64,000 bases of DNA from Rhizobium sp. BK313 (GCF_014193655.1 NZ_JACHZQ010000001.1:682001-746000), one strand, 5' to 3'. Positions 9,285-20,034 are shown, counted from the first letter of the stretch. Numbers and translations are program-made. The notes: generated by a model from the letters alone, not told the origin.

Positions 9285-10241
9285 ATGGCAATCGGATTAC
9301 TGGGTTTTCAAACCACCATTGCAAGCCCTGTAACACTTTCGGGTATCGGTGTTCACTCCGGTGCGAATGTGTCGATTACGCTCTATCCGGCCGAAGCCGG
9401 CGCGGGCGTCATCTTCCAGCGGATGCATGACAACGGCGACGTGACTGAGTTGCGCGCCGTTTCCTCGCAGGTCGGCAACACCGATCTCTGCACGGTTCTC
9501 GGCTTTTCGCCGGCGCGCTCCGTCGCGACGATCGAACACGTCATGGCGGCGATTTACGCCGTCGGCTTGGACAATGTCATCGTCGAAGTCACCGGCGCGG
9601 AAATGCCGATCATGGATGGCAGCGCTTATCCTTTCATCGAAGCGATCGAGCAGGCAGGTATCGTTTCGCTCGGCGTCAAGCGCCGCTATATCCGCGTCAC
9701 GAAGCCGGTGCGAATCGAAGCCGGTGGTTCCTGGTGCGAGTTCCGCCCTTATGACGGTACGCGTTTCGAAGTCGAGATCGACTTCGATTGCCCGCTGATC
9801 GGCCGGCAGAAGTGGGAAGGCGATCTGACCGCGAAGACCTTCAAGACCGAGCTGTCGCGCGCCCGCACCTTCGGCTTCATGCGTGATGTCGAGCGTCTCT
9901 GGGCTTCGGGGCATGCGCTCGGCTCTTCGCTCGAAAATTCCGTTGTCATTTCCGACGACAATACAGTGATCAATGTCGAGGGCCTGCGTTACGCCAAGGA
10001 CGAATTCGTTCGTCACAAGGCGCTGGATGCCGTTGGCGATTTGGCGCTGGCCGGCGCTCAGTTCATCGGCTGCTACCGGTCTTATCGCGGCGGTCACCGC
10101 ATGAATGCCAATGCGTTGAAGGCGCTGTTAAGCGATCCCTCGGCTTATGACGTCGTCGAAACTTCTGCTCCGCGTCAGCGTGCGCATAGCCGCGATTTCG
10201 TTGCCGTCAATGCTCCCGAATTCGCCCCCTGGTCTGCGTGA
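9285..10241 (+). CDS. lpxC: UDP-3-O-acyl-N-acetylglucosamine deacetylase
   Basis: 318 residues. LpxC is the zinc deacetylase that commits UDP-3-O-acyl-GlcNAc to lipid A synthesis in the cytoplasm. The start region reads QTTIASPVTLSGIGVHSG, typical of the family. The zinc site is visible as IEHVMAA near residues 84-90 and FVRHKALDAVGDL near 241-253, the latter with the HxxxD pair. The catalytic Glu lies in the first motif region and the Asp of MPIMDGSA near 107-114. The C-terminal tail ends ...APEFAPWSA. It stands alone between two terminators. Confidence 0.95.
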   Translation: MAIGLLGFQTTIASPVTLSGIGVHSGANVSITLYPAEAGAGVIFQRMHDNGDVTELRAVSSQVGNTDLCTVLGFSPARSVATIEHVMAAIYAVGLDNVIVEVTGAEMPIMDGSAYPFIEAIEQAGIVSLGVKRRYIRVTKPVRIEAGGSWCEFRPYDGTRFEVEIDFDCPLIGRQKWEGDLTAKTFKTELSRARTFGFMRDVERLWASGHALGSSLENSVVISDDNTVINVEGLRYAKDEFVRHKALDAVGDLALAGAQFIGCYRSYRGGHRMNANALKALLSDPSAYDVVETSAPRQRAHSRDFVAVNAPEFAPWSA

Positions 10242-10267
10242 CCTCCAGAAAGCCAGGTGGCAAAGTC

Positions 10268-10298
10268 GCCGCTCCCGAAAGGGGGCGGCTCTTTTTTT
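10268..10298 (+). terminator. Rho-independent terminator after lpxC
   Basis: GCCGCTCCC (10268-10276), GAAA tetraloop, GGGGGCGGC (10281-10289) and then TCTTTTTTT form a textbook terminator. Confidence 0.92.
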
Positions 10299-10299
10299 A

Positions 10300-10375
10300 A
10301 CAGGAGATTCGCCAGCAGTGCTTCAAAGCCGGGCAAGGCATCGCGTTCAGGAGGGCTGGAAACGAAATCTCCTGT
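10300..10375 (+). other. Structured spacer between lpxC and bamD with long-range inverted repeat
   Basis: ACAGGAGATT (10300-10309) and AATCTCCTGT (10366-10375) are perfect 10-base arms separated by 56 bases that contain a further GC-rich segment. The rest of the gap up to 10552 shows no ORF I trust. It probably holds the bamD promoter. A small structured RNA is possible but unproved. Confidence 0.35.
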
Positions 10376-10552
10376 CAATACAGCGGCTAAAGCCTGCCAT
10401 CGCGCAGTCTTTGCCACAAAAATGCGTTAATGCATCATCATTGCGTTGCCCTGATGGTGCTTTTGCGGCTAGAAACGCCAGCGAGAGAACGCCGTTTCCG
10501 CAACAACGGCTAGTGGGACAGTCATCCGATGGGTTTTGCAGGGTCTGAAAGC

Positions 10553-11398
10553 ATGAAGATTACAGCACGGGCTTTGCTCGTATCGCTTCTCCTGGCCGGT
10601 ACCGGTGCGGTGGTAACGGGTTGCAATACGGACAAGGATATCGACATCACCAAGCTTGGCGTCGAGACCGATCCGCCGGAAACCCTCTACAATCAGGGCC
10701 TTGCCAACATCAAGGCCGGCAATATGACGGAAGCCGGACGCAAGTTCGACGCCATCAACCAGCAGCAGCCCTTCTCCGAATGGGCGCGCAAAGCGCTGGT
10801 CATGAGCACTTTCGTCAAATATCGCACCGGCCGCTATGATGATGCCGTCCAGTCGGGCAACAGCTATCTCAAGCAGTATCCCGGCTCCGAAGATGCCGAT
10901 TACGTTCAGTATCTCGTCGGTTCATCCTACGCCAAGCAGATCGTCGACGTGACGCAGGATCAGCGTGCCGCGCAGCAGACGATCGAGGCGATGTCCAAGC
11001 TCGTGAGCGACTATCCGAACTCGCAATATGTGAGCGACGCGCAGGCCAAGATTCGCTTTGCCCGCGACCAGCTCGCCGGCAAGGAAATGCAGATCGGCCG
11101 CTACTATCTTGAGCGCAAGGATTACCTTGCGGCCATTGCTCGCTTCCGTATCGTCGTCGAGCAATATCCGACGACGAATCAGATCGAAGAGGCGCTGGCG
11201 CGCTTGGTCGAAGCCTACTATGCCATGGGCATCGTACCGGAAGCGCAGACGGCAGCGGCCGTTCTCGGCCACAACTATCCGGACAGCCGCTGGTATGCTG
11301 ATTCCTTTAAGCTTCTGAAGTCCGGCGGTGTCGAGCCACGTGAAAGCGAAGGCTCCTGGATTTCGAGAGCGGGCAAGAAACTTCTTCTTGGGACGTGA
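10553..11398 (+). CDS. bamD: Outer membrane assembly lipoprotein BamD (ComL)
   Basis: 281 residues from ATG 10553; the upstream in-frame ATG at 10529 would put extra residues ahead of an otherwise normal signal. BamD is the essential lipoprotein of the BAM complex that folds outer membrane beta-barrels. The signal peptide MKITARALLVSLLLAGTG ends in a lipobox, VVTGC, so the mature protein is acylated. Tetratricopeptide repeats follow, from ETLYNQGLANIKAGNMTEA onwards, including LVGSSYAKQI and YLERKDYLAAIARF. It lies 12 bases upstream of recN, probably in the same transcript. Confidence 0.92.
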   Translation: MKITARALLVSLLLAGTGAVVTGCNTDKDIDITKLGVETDPPETLYNQGLANIKAGNMTEAGRKFDAINQQQPFSEWARKALVMSTFVKYRTGRYDDAVQSGNSYLKQYPGSEDADYVQYLVGSSYAKQIVDVTQDQRAAQQTIEAMSKLVSDYPNSQYVSDAQAKIRFARDQLAGKEMQIGRYYLERKDYLAAIARFRIVVEQYPTTNQIEEALARLVEAYYAMGIVPEAQTAAAVLGHNYPDSRWYADSFKLLKSGGVEPRESEGSWISRAGKKLLLGT

Positions 11399-11410
11399 GA
11401 TTGAGCGCAC

Positions 11411-13084
11411 ATGCTGGTCCAGCTTTCGATCCGCGATATCGTTCTGATCGAGCGGCTGGATCTTGCCTTTGAAACCGGGCTTTCGGTACTAACCGGCGAG
11501 ACGGGCGCGGGCAAATCCATCCTGCTTGACAGTCTCTCGCTGGCCCTTGGCGGGCGCGGCGATGGCGATCTCGTGCGTCATGGCGAGGATCGCGGCCAAG
11601 TGACGGCAGTTTTCGATGTCGGCATGCAGCACGCTGCCCGCAAGCTTCTGCGCGAAAATGGCATCGATGACGATGGCGACCTCATCTTCCGTCGTACCCA
11701 ATCCGCCGATGGCCGCACCAAGGCTTTCGTCAACGACCAGCCGCTCAGCGTTCAGCTGATGCGCCAGGCGGGCCAGCTTCTTGTCGAAATTCATGGACAG
11801 CACGACGACCGTGCCCTGGTCGATACAGACGCCCACCGCATGCTGCTCGATGCCTTCGCGGGCATCGCCGACGAAACGCAAGCCGTTGGACGGCTCTACA
11901 AGACCTGGCGGGACACCGAGCGAACGCTGAAGAAACAGCGCGAGCAGGTGGAAAACGCCGCGCGCGAAGCCGATTATCTCCGCGCTGCGGTCGAGGAACT
12001 GGAAAAGCTGTCCCCGCAAGATGGCGAAGAGGACGACCTTGCTGACCGTCGCTCGCGGATGATGAAGGCGGAGCGCATCGCCGGCGATATCTCTGAAGCC
12101 TCAGAGTTTCTGAACGGCAATGCCTCGCCTGTGCCGCATATTGCCTCGTTGGTGCGCCGGCTGGAGCGCAAGAGCCATGAGGCGCCGGGCTTGCTGGAAG
12201 ACACCGTAGCGCTGCTCGACGCAGCGTTGGATCAGCTCTCCAACGCGCAGATGGAAGTGGAGGCGGCCCTCCGCAAGACTGAATATGATCCAAGGGAGCT
12301 GGAACGGGTGGAAGAGCGGTTGTTTGCGCTACGCGCTGCTTCACGCAAATACTCCGTGCCGGTCACCGGCCTTCCGGCGCTGGCCGAGAAGATGATTGCC
12401 GAGCTCGCCGATCTTGACGCCGGCGAAGAGAGGCTGGCGCGGCTGGATGCCGACTTGGCAGTTGCCAAGGCTGACTATGACGCCGCCGCCCGAGGTCTTT
12501 CCGACAAGCGCCGTCACGCCGGCGAAGCGCTTGCGGGCGCCGTCATGGCCGAGCTGCCGGCGCTGAAGCTGGAGCGGGCGCGCTTCATGGTGGAGATCAC
12601 CACCGATGCCGACGAGGCCACGGCCGAGGGCATCGACGTCATCGAATTCCATGTACAGACCAATCCTGGGACGCGGCCGGGACCGATCATGAAGGTGGCC
12701 TCCGGTGGCGAGCTTTCGCGTTTTCTGCTGGCGCTGAAGGTGGCGCTTGCCGATCGGGGTTCGGCTCCGACTTTGGTTTTCGACGAAATCGACACTGGTG
12801 TTGGTGGCGCAGTGGCGGATGCAATCGGCCAGCGGCTGAAGCGACTCTCCGAGCGTGTGCAGGTGCTCTCCGTCACCCATGCGCCGCAGGTCGCCGCGCG
12901 TGCGGCGACGCATTTGCTGATTTCCAAAGGCCCGGTCGCCGACGGCTCCGAGAAAATCTCCACCCGCGTCGCTACCATGGCTCCCAAGGATCGCACCGAG
13001 GAAATCGCCCGCATGCTCGCCGGCGCGTCGGTGACCGAAGAGGCGAGGGCGGCCGCCAAGCGGCTGTTGGCGGGCAACGGCTGA
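11411..13084 (+). CDS. recN: DNA repair protein RecN
   Basis: 557 residues, the usual RecN length. It is an SMC-like ATPase for double-strand break repair. The N-terminal Walker A (TGETGAGKS near residues 31-39) and the C-terminal ABC signature (VASGGELSRFLLALK near 430-444) with Walker B (TLVFDEIDTGVGG near 455-467) flank a long charged coiled-coil region (about 160-370). SVTHAPQVAARA contains the switch His. It begins 12 bases after bamD; the order bamD-recN-ligA is common in Rhizobiales. Confidence 0.95.
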   Translation: MLVQLSIRDIVLIERLDLAFETGLSVLTGETGAGKSILLDSLSLALGGRGDGDLVRHGEDRGQVTAVFDVGMQHAARKLLRENGIDDDGDLIFRRTQSADGRTKAFVNDQPLSVQLMRQAGQLLVEIHGQHDDRALVDTDAHRMLLDAFAGIADETQAVGRLYKTWRDTERTLKKQREQVENAAREADYLRAAVEELEKLSPQDGEEDDLADRRSRMMKAERIAGDISEASEFLNGNASPVPHIASLVRRLERKSHEAPGLLEDTVALLDAALDQLSNAQMEVEAALRKTEYDPRELERVEERLFALRAASRKYSVPVTGLPALAEKMIAELADLDAGEERLARLDADLAVAKADYDAAARGLSDKRRHAGEALAGAVMAELPALKLERARFMVEITTDADEATAEGIDVIEFHVQTNPGTRPGPIMKVASGGELSRFLLALKVALADRGSAPTLVFDEIDTGVGGAVADAIGQRLKRLSERVQVLSVTHAPQVAARAATHLLISKGPVADGSEKISTRVATMAPKDRTEEIARMLAGASVTEEARAAAKRLLAGNG

Positions 13085-13134
13085 GGGCTTCAAGCCTCAT
13101 CCTCTCCACTTCCCATTCCCCAAATTTTCTCTAA

Positions 13135-15318
<2,184 letters not shown>

Positions 15319-15320
15319 TC

Positions 15321-15352
15321 GACGGCGGCGAATCGAAAGAGCGCCGCCCGTC
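15321..15352. terminator. Hairpin between converging ligA and acetyltransferase genes
   Basis: GACGGCGGCG (15321-15330) pairs with CGCCGCCCGTC (15342-15352) with one bulged base. TGTTTA follows on the plus strand. It lies in the 39-base gap between two converging stops. Confidence 0.6.
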
Positions 15353-15357
15353 GCTGT

Positions 15358-15894
15358 TTACATCCTCACGCGCGCCATCGTGAATGCGTCCACATATTCG
15401 CCATTGCGAAACGCAAAGGCCTTGAGCCGCCCTTCGGTCTCGAAGCCGAACTTTTCGTAAAGCCGGATCGCAGTTTCATTGTCGACATAGACGGTCAATT
15501 CCAGGCGTTTGATCGCCAGCCAATTGTCGGAGGCATCGACGAGGGCGGCAAGCAGCGCAGAGCCGATGCCCCGGCCGGTAAAGTCGTCGTGGACACCCAT
15601 GCCGAGGTGGGCGGTGTGAATCTGTCGGCCGGAATGGCGGCGCATGCCGGCATTGCCAACGACTTGGCCGTTAAGCACGGCAACCAGGCTGATCGAATCG
15701 GACACGGGCTTTTCCAGCCATTGTCGGGTTTCTTCGACGCTCTGAAAGGGTAGGCGCAGCGTGCCGGCGCGATAGCCGGGCAGGTTGGCGATAAGGGTTA
15801 TCGCCTCGGCGTCGGATGGTCGCGCGGCGCGGATTTCCACAGCGCCCGATTTGCGGGATTGTCGCTCGTCTGAATCTTGTGATTCGGAATTCAC
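15358..15894 (-). CDS. GNAT family N-acetyltransferase
   Basis: 178 residues from a GTG start with an excellent ribosome site (AAGGAG, six bases ahead), which favours it over a more internal start. A short charged N-terminus is followed by the GNAT fold: IRAARPSDAEAITLI, the acetyl-CoA loop region HDDFTGRGIGSALLAALVDAS near residues 107-127 (Q/RxxGxG/A type), and LTVYVDNETAIRLYEKFGFETEGRLKAF. It resembles the phosphinothricin/RimJ-like broad group, but the acceptor cannot be assigned. It is a single gene convergent with ligA. Confidence 0.85.
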   Translation of the reverse strand: MNSESQDSDERQSRKSGAVEIRAARPSDAEAITLIANLPGYRAGTLRLPFQSVEETRQWLEKPVSDSISLVAVLNGQVVGNAGMRRHSGRQIHTAHLGMGVHDDFTGRGIGSALLAALVDASDNWLAIKRLELTVYVDNETAIRLYEKFGFETEGRLKAFAFRNGEYVDAFTMARVRM

Positions 15895-16281
15895 ATTGCT
15901 CTCCTTGAGGTTCGGGAGGAGAGCGGAGCCGTCAAACCCTGCTCGCCTCGGCAGGGTCTGGTGGGGATCGCAGTCAGCTTAACGCAATGCCGCTCCCACT
16001 CGCCCTGCAAGGGGTGAGGTGGTGAGAATATGCATCACGATGGTACGGTTTGCGATCATGCGCGGAACTTTCAGCGTTTTTTTCCAGAAGTCAACTCCCC
16101 TAACGGAAGTAGCTGGGGTCGCAGGTCTAATCGCGCATGCCGTGCGACCACTCGCCTTAGTGCGAAAGGATGAATTGAATATCTTCGGAACAGGCCGCTC
16201 AATACCGCCAGGGGCATGATGTAAAAGGCGAATCCCTTTCGTCTGGTCCCGCACAAATACTGTTGGTGAGTTCCAGGTTCC
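15895..16281. other. Gene-free stretch between an acetyltransferase and a glycosyltransferase
   Basis: 387 bases with only short overlapping ORFs of unusual composition. The part at 15985-16030 (CTCGCCCTGCAAGGGGTGAG) resembles half of the rhizobial GC-rich intergenic repeats but is too short to assign. The two flanking genes diverge, so both promoters must lie here. No clear promoter was picked out. Confidence 0.3.
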
Positions 16282-17493
16282 ATGCGTCTTATACTTGTCA
16301 ACGATGTCTCAATCATTCGCGGCGGTGCGACCAAAGTGGCGTTGCAATGCATCGATGCGAGCAGGCAGGCCGGGCTGAATTGCGCCATCCTGGTCGGCGA
16401 TGACGGGGAAGGGCTGAAGCCGCGCTTTGCGGGCATCCGCACGGTCGCACTTGGAGAACGACCTCTTCGCGATGGGCCAACCTTCGCCGACGTCTTCGAG
16501 AAAAATTACAACAAGCGCGCCTACGAGGCGCTGGACGAGCTGTTGAACGAAACGGACGAGGAAACCGTTGTCCATGTGCACGGCTGGTCGCAGATTCTCT
16601 CGCCGTCGATCTTTTACGCACTGGCCAAACATAAGGCCAAGGTCATCATCACGGCGCATGATTTCTTCCTGAGTTGTCCGAACGGAGGGCTGATCAATTT
16701 CCAGAGCGGTACGGTCTGCAATCTCCGGCCGCTGTCGGCAGGGTGTCTTGCGACCAATTGCGACAAGCGCAACTATTTCCACAAGCTCTGGCGCTTTCGC
16801 CGCACACTGACACAGCGCGGCGTCGGTGAAGAATTCTGGAGTCGCGTCGGCATCGTACTGGCGCATGAGAGCATGGAAACCTATCTGCGCTCCGGTCCGC
16901 TGCAGCATTTTCTGACGCTGCGCACGCCGACCGAGCCCCTGACGCCGGCTCCCGTGGAAGCCTGGCGCAATCGCCGCACCGTCTTCTTGGGGCGTATGTG
17001 CTGGGAGAAGGGCGTACGCACGCTCGCCGACGCGTTGAACAAGACCGGGCGGACAGCGACGCTGATCGGCCGCGGGCCGCTGCTCGCCGAGATGCAGCAG
17101 GCTTTGCCGCATTGTTGGGTGCCGGGTTGGCTGGCCGACGAGGAGGTGACGGCGCTGGCCAGCGAGGCGCGCGTCTTCATCATGCCGTCGCGCATGCCTG
17201 AGCCCTACGGCCTGGTTGCCGCCGAGGCATTGATGTCTGGCATTCCCGTCATCGTCAGCAGCAATGCGTTGATCGCCGCCGAGGTGGAGCGGAACAGCGC
17301 TGGGCTGGTCTTTACGAGTGGTGACGCCGGTTCGCTGGCCGAACGGTTGGCAAGCACCGATGACGACAAGCTGATGCAGAGACTTTGCGAAGGCGCGCTC
17401 GCGCTTGGCAAGCGAATTGCGCCGAGCAAGACGGAGTGGGCTCAACGCATGGTCGATATTTATACGGGCAAGAGCGGCTTCCTCGCTCATTGA
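16282..17493 (+). CDS. Glycosyltransferase family 4 protein
   Basis: 403 residues, GT-B fold. It would transfer a sugar from an activated donor to a surface polysaccharide or glycolipid at the cytoplasmic membrane face; donor and acceptor are unknown. The N-terminal domain begins MRLILVNDVSIIRGGATKVA, with HVHGW and ITAHDFFLSCPNGG as the acceptor-side motifs. The C-terminal domain has FLGRMCWEKGVRTLADAL and the donor-binding PEPYGLVAAEALMSGIPVI near residues 310-328, with the conserved Glu pair. A Cys-rich patch (CNLRPLSAGCLATNCDK) lies in between. The epimerase starts 13 bases downstream, so they form an operon. Confidence 0.86.
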   Translation: MRLILVNDVSIIRGGATKVALQCIDASRQAGLNCAILVGDDGEGLKPRFAGIRTVALGERPLRDGPTFADVFEKNYNKRAYEALDELLNETDEETVVHVHGWSQILSPSIFYALAKHKAKVIITAHDFFLSCPNGGLINFQSGTVCNLRPLSAGCLATNCDKRNYFHKLWRFRRTLTQRGVGEEFWSRVGIVLAHESMETYLRSGPLQHFLTLRTPTEPLTPAPVEAWRNRRTVFLGRMCWEKGVRTLADALNKTGRTATLIGRGPLLAEMQQALPHCWVPGWLADEEVTALASEARVFIMPSRMPEPYGLVAAEALMSGIPVIVSSNALIAAEVERNSAGLVFTSGDAGSLAERLASTDDDKLMQRLCEGALALGKRIAPSKTEWAQRMVDIYTGKSGFLAH

Positions 17494-17506
17494 AAGGGAT
17501 AATAAA

Positions 17507-18496
17507 ATGGCGCGGGCTTTGGTAACGGGAGGCTGTGGTTTTGTTGGGAGGCATCTTATCCGACGGCTTTTGACGGAGGGACTGGATATCGTCTGCGTCG
17601 ACTCGTTGGTGGAAGGGACGGGCGCACGGCATCCCGATCTCTGGCAGCGCTTCCCCGGATCGCGCTTTACCTTTTTCGAGGAAGACTGCCGCGCCTTTTT
17701 TACCCGCCCTCAAGAACATTTCGACTATGTTTTCCATCTTGCCGCATTGGTCGGCGGCCGCGTGACGCTCGAGGCGCGGACGCTCGATGTCGCCGAGGAT
17801 CTGTCGGTGGATACCGAATTGTGGAAATGGGCCGCACACACCAAACCCGGCTGTGTCGTGTTCTTCAGCTCCAGTGCGGCCTATCCCGTCTCGCTGCAGA
17901 CGGTCGCGAACCATCGGCTACTTTCTGAAGATATGATTTCCTTCGAGGCTGCCATCGGCGTGCCCGATCTCAGCTATGGTTGGGCGAAACTGACCGGCGA
18001 ATATCTGATGAAGCTCTATGTCGAGCGCTATGGCAACCGGGCGATCGCCTATCGGCCGTTCAGCGGCTATGGGGAGGATCAGGATCTCGCCTATCCCTTT
18101 CCGGCCATATGTCGCCGCCTGCTTGGGGAAAGAGGCGCTGCGGAAGTCTTCGTCTGGGGCTCGGGCCGGCAATGCCGGGACTTCATCCATATTGATGATT
18201 GCATCGATTTCATCTGGCAAACCAAGGAATTGTTACCAGATGGTGCCAGCCTCAACCTTTCGACGGGCACTGCTACATCCTTTATTGAACTAGCGGAAAC
18301 CATCGCGCGTCAAATCGGCTGGAATCCTGTCGTAAGCGGCCTCTGCGATCGCCCCGAAGGGGTTTTTTATCGCTGTGGCGATACGGCCCTGCAGCGCTCC
18401 TACGGGCTCTCTCCACGCGTCAGCTTGGAGGAGGGAATCGCGCGGATGCTCGATCATCTGCGCATGGAGCAGGAACAATACGCCATAGCTATCTGA
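17507..18496 (+). CDS. NAD-dependent epimerase/dehydratase (extended SDR)
   Basis: 329 residues from ATG 17507, preceded by AAAGGGA; in-frame upstream codons overlap the previous gene. It is a Rossmann-fold nucleotide-sugar enzyme: VTGGCGFVGRHL near residues 6-17 binds NAD, FHLAALVGG follows, then SSSAAYPVS, and the catalytic YGWAK near 158-162. The N-terminal half also resembles GDP-mannose-3,5-epimerase and UDP-glucose epimerase types, but the exact substrate is undetermined. The downstream RDFIHIDDC motif is common in this group. It is paired with the glycosyltransferase just upstream, suggesting a shared surface-glycan role. Confidence 0.86.
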   Translation: MARALVTGGCGFVGRHLIRRLLTEGLDIVCVDSLVEGTGARHPDLWQRFPGSRFTFFEEDCRAFFTRPQEHFDYVFHLAALVGGRVTLEARTLDVAEDLSVDTELWKWAAHTKPGCVVFFSSSAAYPVSLQTVANHRLLSEDMISFEAAIGVPDLSYGWAKLTGEYLMKLYVERYGNRAIAYRPFSGYGEDQDLAYPFPAICRRLLGERGAAEVFVWGSGRQCRDFIHIDDCIDFIWQTKELLPDGASLNLSTGTATSFIELAETIARQIGWNPVVSGLCDRPEGVFYRCGDTALQRSYGLSPRVSLEEGIARMLDHLRMEQEQYAIAI

Positions 18497-18545
18497 CGAG
18501 CCTTGTCTCGATCGGCTTTCCCGCCGTGACCTCTGAACATGTCGC

Positions 18546-18575
18546 TTGACATGCAACCAAATAGTTGCCTATAAG
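18546..18575 (+). promoter_or_regulatory. Near-consensus sigma-70 promoter of the ArsR/AHSA1 operon
   Basis: TTGACA (18546-18551) is a perfect -35 element, spaced 18 bases from TATAAG (18570-18575). The ArsR gene ATG lies 37 bases downstream of the -10. The left arm of the operator below covers the spacer and part of the -10. Confidence 0.75.
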
Positions 18576-18600
18576 ATCAATAATAGGCAACTAAATGGTT
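18555..18600. promoter_or_regulatory. Inverted-repeat operator overlapping the ArsR promoter
   Basis: Arms at 18555-18572 and 18583-18600 are 18 bases each and match as reverse complements at 16 of 18 positions, with core AGTTGCCTAT / ATAGGCAACT and a 10-base centre. The left arm sits over the promoter spacer and -10, so a bound ArsR dimer would block RNA polymerase. Autoregulation is inferred from position. Confidence 0.7.
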
Positions 18601-18611
18601 CCATATTCAAT

Positions 18612-18935
18612 ATGAACGACGATGCGGTTTTTCGAGCTTTGGCGGATGCAAGCCGGCGGCAGTTGCTGGACCGGCTGTACGAGCAGAATGGCCAGACGCT
18701 CGGCGAACTCTGCCAGGGGCTGGAGATGACGCGCCAGGCCGTGACGAAACATCTTGTTATCCTGGAAGAGGCGAACCTGGTGTCCGTGCAGCGGCAGGGC
18801 CGGGAGAAGCTGCATTTCATCAATCCCGTTCCGATCAATCACATCGCCGAACGCTGGATCAACAAGTTCGAGCGCCGGCAGTTAAGCGCTCTTTCCGCTC
18901 TCAAGAAAGTTCTGGAGGGCGATGGCGGCCAGTAG
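18612..18935 (+). CDS. ArsR family transcriptional regulator
   Basis: 107 residues from ATG 18612; upstream codons lie within the operator and promoter. Winged-helix HTH protein: VFRALADASRRQLLDRLYEQ, then the recognition region LCQGLEMTRQAVTKHLVILEEANLV near residues 35-60, then VQRQGREKLHFINPVP for the wing. No metal-binding Cys cluster of the ELCVC type is present, so it is not a classical metal sensor. It belongs to the ArsR subset that is normally paired with an AHSA1/SRPBCC gene, which is exactly the arrangement here. It probably represses its own operon. Confidence 0.88.
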   Translation: MNDDAVFRALADASRRQLLDRLYEQNGQTLGELCQGLEMTRQAVTKHLVILEEANLVSVQRQGREKLHFINPVPINHIAERWINKFERRQLSALSALKKVLEGDGGQ

Positions 18936-18987
18936 CAGCCGTCAGATCACCGTGAACAGCAAGCCACCCAACAAGAGGAGAAATGTC

Positions 18988-19431
18988 ATGACCGGAAGCA
19001 GCTTTGTTTATGTCACCTACATCCGCACGACGCCGGACAAGCTCTGGTCTGCGTTGACGACGCCGGAATTCATAAAAAAATATTGGTTCGGCATCGAGCA
19101 CGAGACCAATTGGAAGGTCGGCTCACCATGGAAGATGACTTACCCGGACGGGCGGGTCACCGACACGGGCGAGATCGAAGCCTTCGATCCACCGAAGCGT
19201 CTGGCCATCAAATGGCGCAACGAATTCATGCCCGAATTGAAGGCTGAAGGCTGGTCGCAATGCGTGATGGACATCGAGCCAGTGGGGGATTCAGTAAAGC
19301 TCACCGTCACCCATACGATGGAATTGGAAAACGCAAAGTTCATTGGCGCCGTTTCCGGCGGCTGGCCGAAAATTCTCTCCAACCTCAAATCGCTTCTGGA
19401 GACCGGCGAGGTGGTGTTGAAAGAAAAATGA
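18988..19431 (+). CDS. SRPBCC (AHSA1-like) domain protein
   Basis: 147 residues from ATG 18988, with AAGAGGAG about 9 bases ahead. A START/Bet v1-like fold with a hydrophobic cavity: FVYVTYIRTTPDKLWSALTTPEFIKKYWFG, then GSPWKMTYPDGRVTDTGEIEAFDPPKRLAIKW, and the C-terminal helix SGGWPKILSNLKSLLETGE. Its function in such ArsR pairs is usually unknown; ligand binding that feeds back on the regulator, or lipid/hydrophobic compound handling, are possibilities. It lies 52 bases after the ArsR gene on the same transcript. Confidence 0.86.
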   Translation: MTGSSFVYVTYIRTTPDKLWSALTTPEFIKKYWFGIEHETNWKVGSPWKMTYPDGRVTDTGEIEAFDPPKRLAIKWRNEFMPELKAEGWSQCVMDIEPVGDSVKLTVTHTMELENAKFIGAVSGGWPKILSNLKSLLETGEVVLKEK

Positions 19432-19438
19432 GCGACAG

Positions 19439-19461
19439 CGGGGCGCTTGTGTGGCGCCCCG
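19439..19461 (+). terminator. Weak hairpin after the ArsR/AHSA1 operon
   Basis: CGGGGCGC (19439-19446) and GCGCCCCG (19454-19461) form an 8-bp stem just after the stop. There is no T-run behind it, so termination efficiency is uncertain. Confidence 0.5.
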
Positions 19462-19539
19462 ACCTCCTTGCATCCCCGGCCCGCCATCTTACCTTAGCGG
19501 TGCCGCTGCTCGACCGGCGGCGATGTTGGAGGATGTTCG

Positions 19540-20034
19540 ATGACTTCACTGAAATTGCATGCCGCCATTGCCGCGTCGTTCCTGGCGCTCGCGCCTGTTT
19601 CCGCTTCGGCCGAAATTGTCGGCAAGGTTGGGGTGGATTGGACCGGCAACGACATTTTGGTCGATGCCGTGCCCGATCCGGAAGTGTCCGGCGTCACCTG
19701 CCACGTCACCTATTTCGACCGGAGTGTCATTGACCGGCTGAAGAACGGCAATTGGTTTGAGGACCCCTCCAACAACTCCATTGCCTGCCGCCAGACCGGG
19801 CCGATCGAGATCGGCAATATCAGCCTGTCAGAGGGTGGCGAGGAAGTGTTTCGCGCCGGCTTGTCGTTGATCTGGAAGAAGCTGGTGGTCGACCGAATCT
19901 ACGACAAGAAGAACGACACGCTGATCTATCTCATTCATTCGCGCGAATTGACCAACGGTTCGGCGAAAATGGCGATTTCGACCATTCCGCTGTTCGGCCA
20001 GAATGTTACCTGGAAGAACGGCAAGCCTAAATAA
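19540..20034 (+). CDS. CreA-like periplasmic protein
   Basis: 164 residues. The N-terminus (MTSLKLHAAIAASFLALAPVSASA) is a Sec signal peptide with an ASA cleavage site, so the product is periplasmic. The body matches the CreA family (COG3045): DILVDAVPDPEVSGVTCHVTYFDR, then NNSIACRQTGPIEIG with a second Cys likely disulphide-bonded to the first, then FRAGLSLIWKKLVVDRIYD and the end SAKMAISTIPL. The biochemical role of CreA is not known; in E. coli it precedes creBCD, but no such genes are here. Confidence 0.85.
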   Translation: MTSLKLHAAIAASFLALAPVSASAEIVGKVGVDWTGNDILVDAVPDPEVSGVTCHVTYFDRSVIDRLKNGNWFEDPSNNSIACRQTGPIEIGNISLSEGGEEVFRAGLSLIWKKLVVDRIYDKKNDTLIYLIHSRELTNGSAKMAISTIPLFGQNVTWKNGKPK

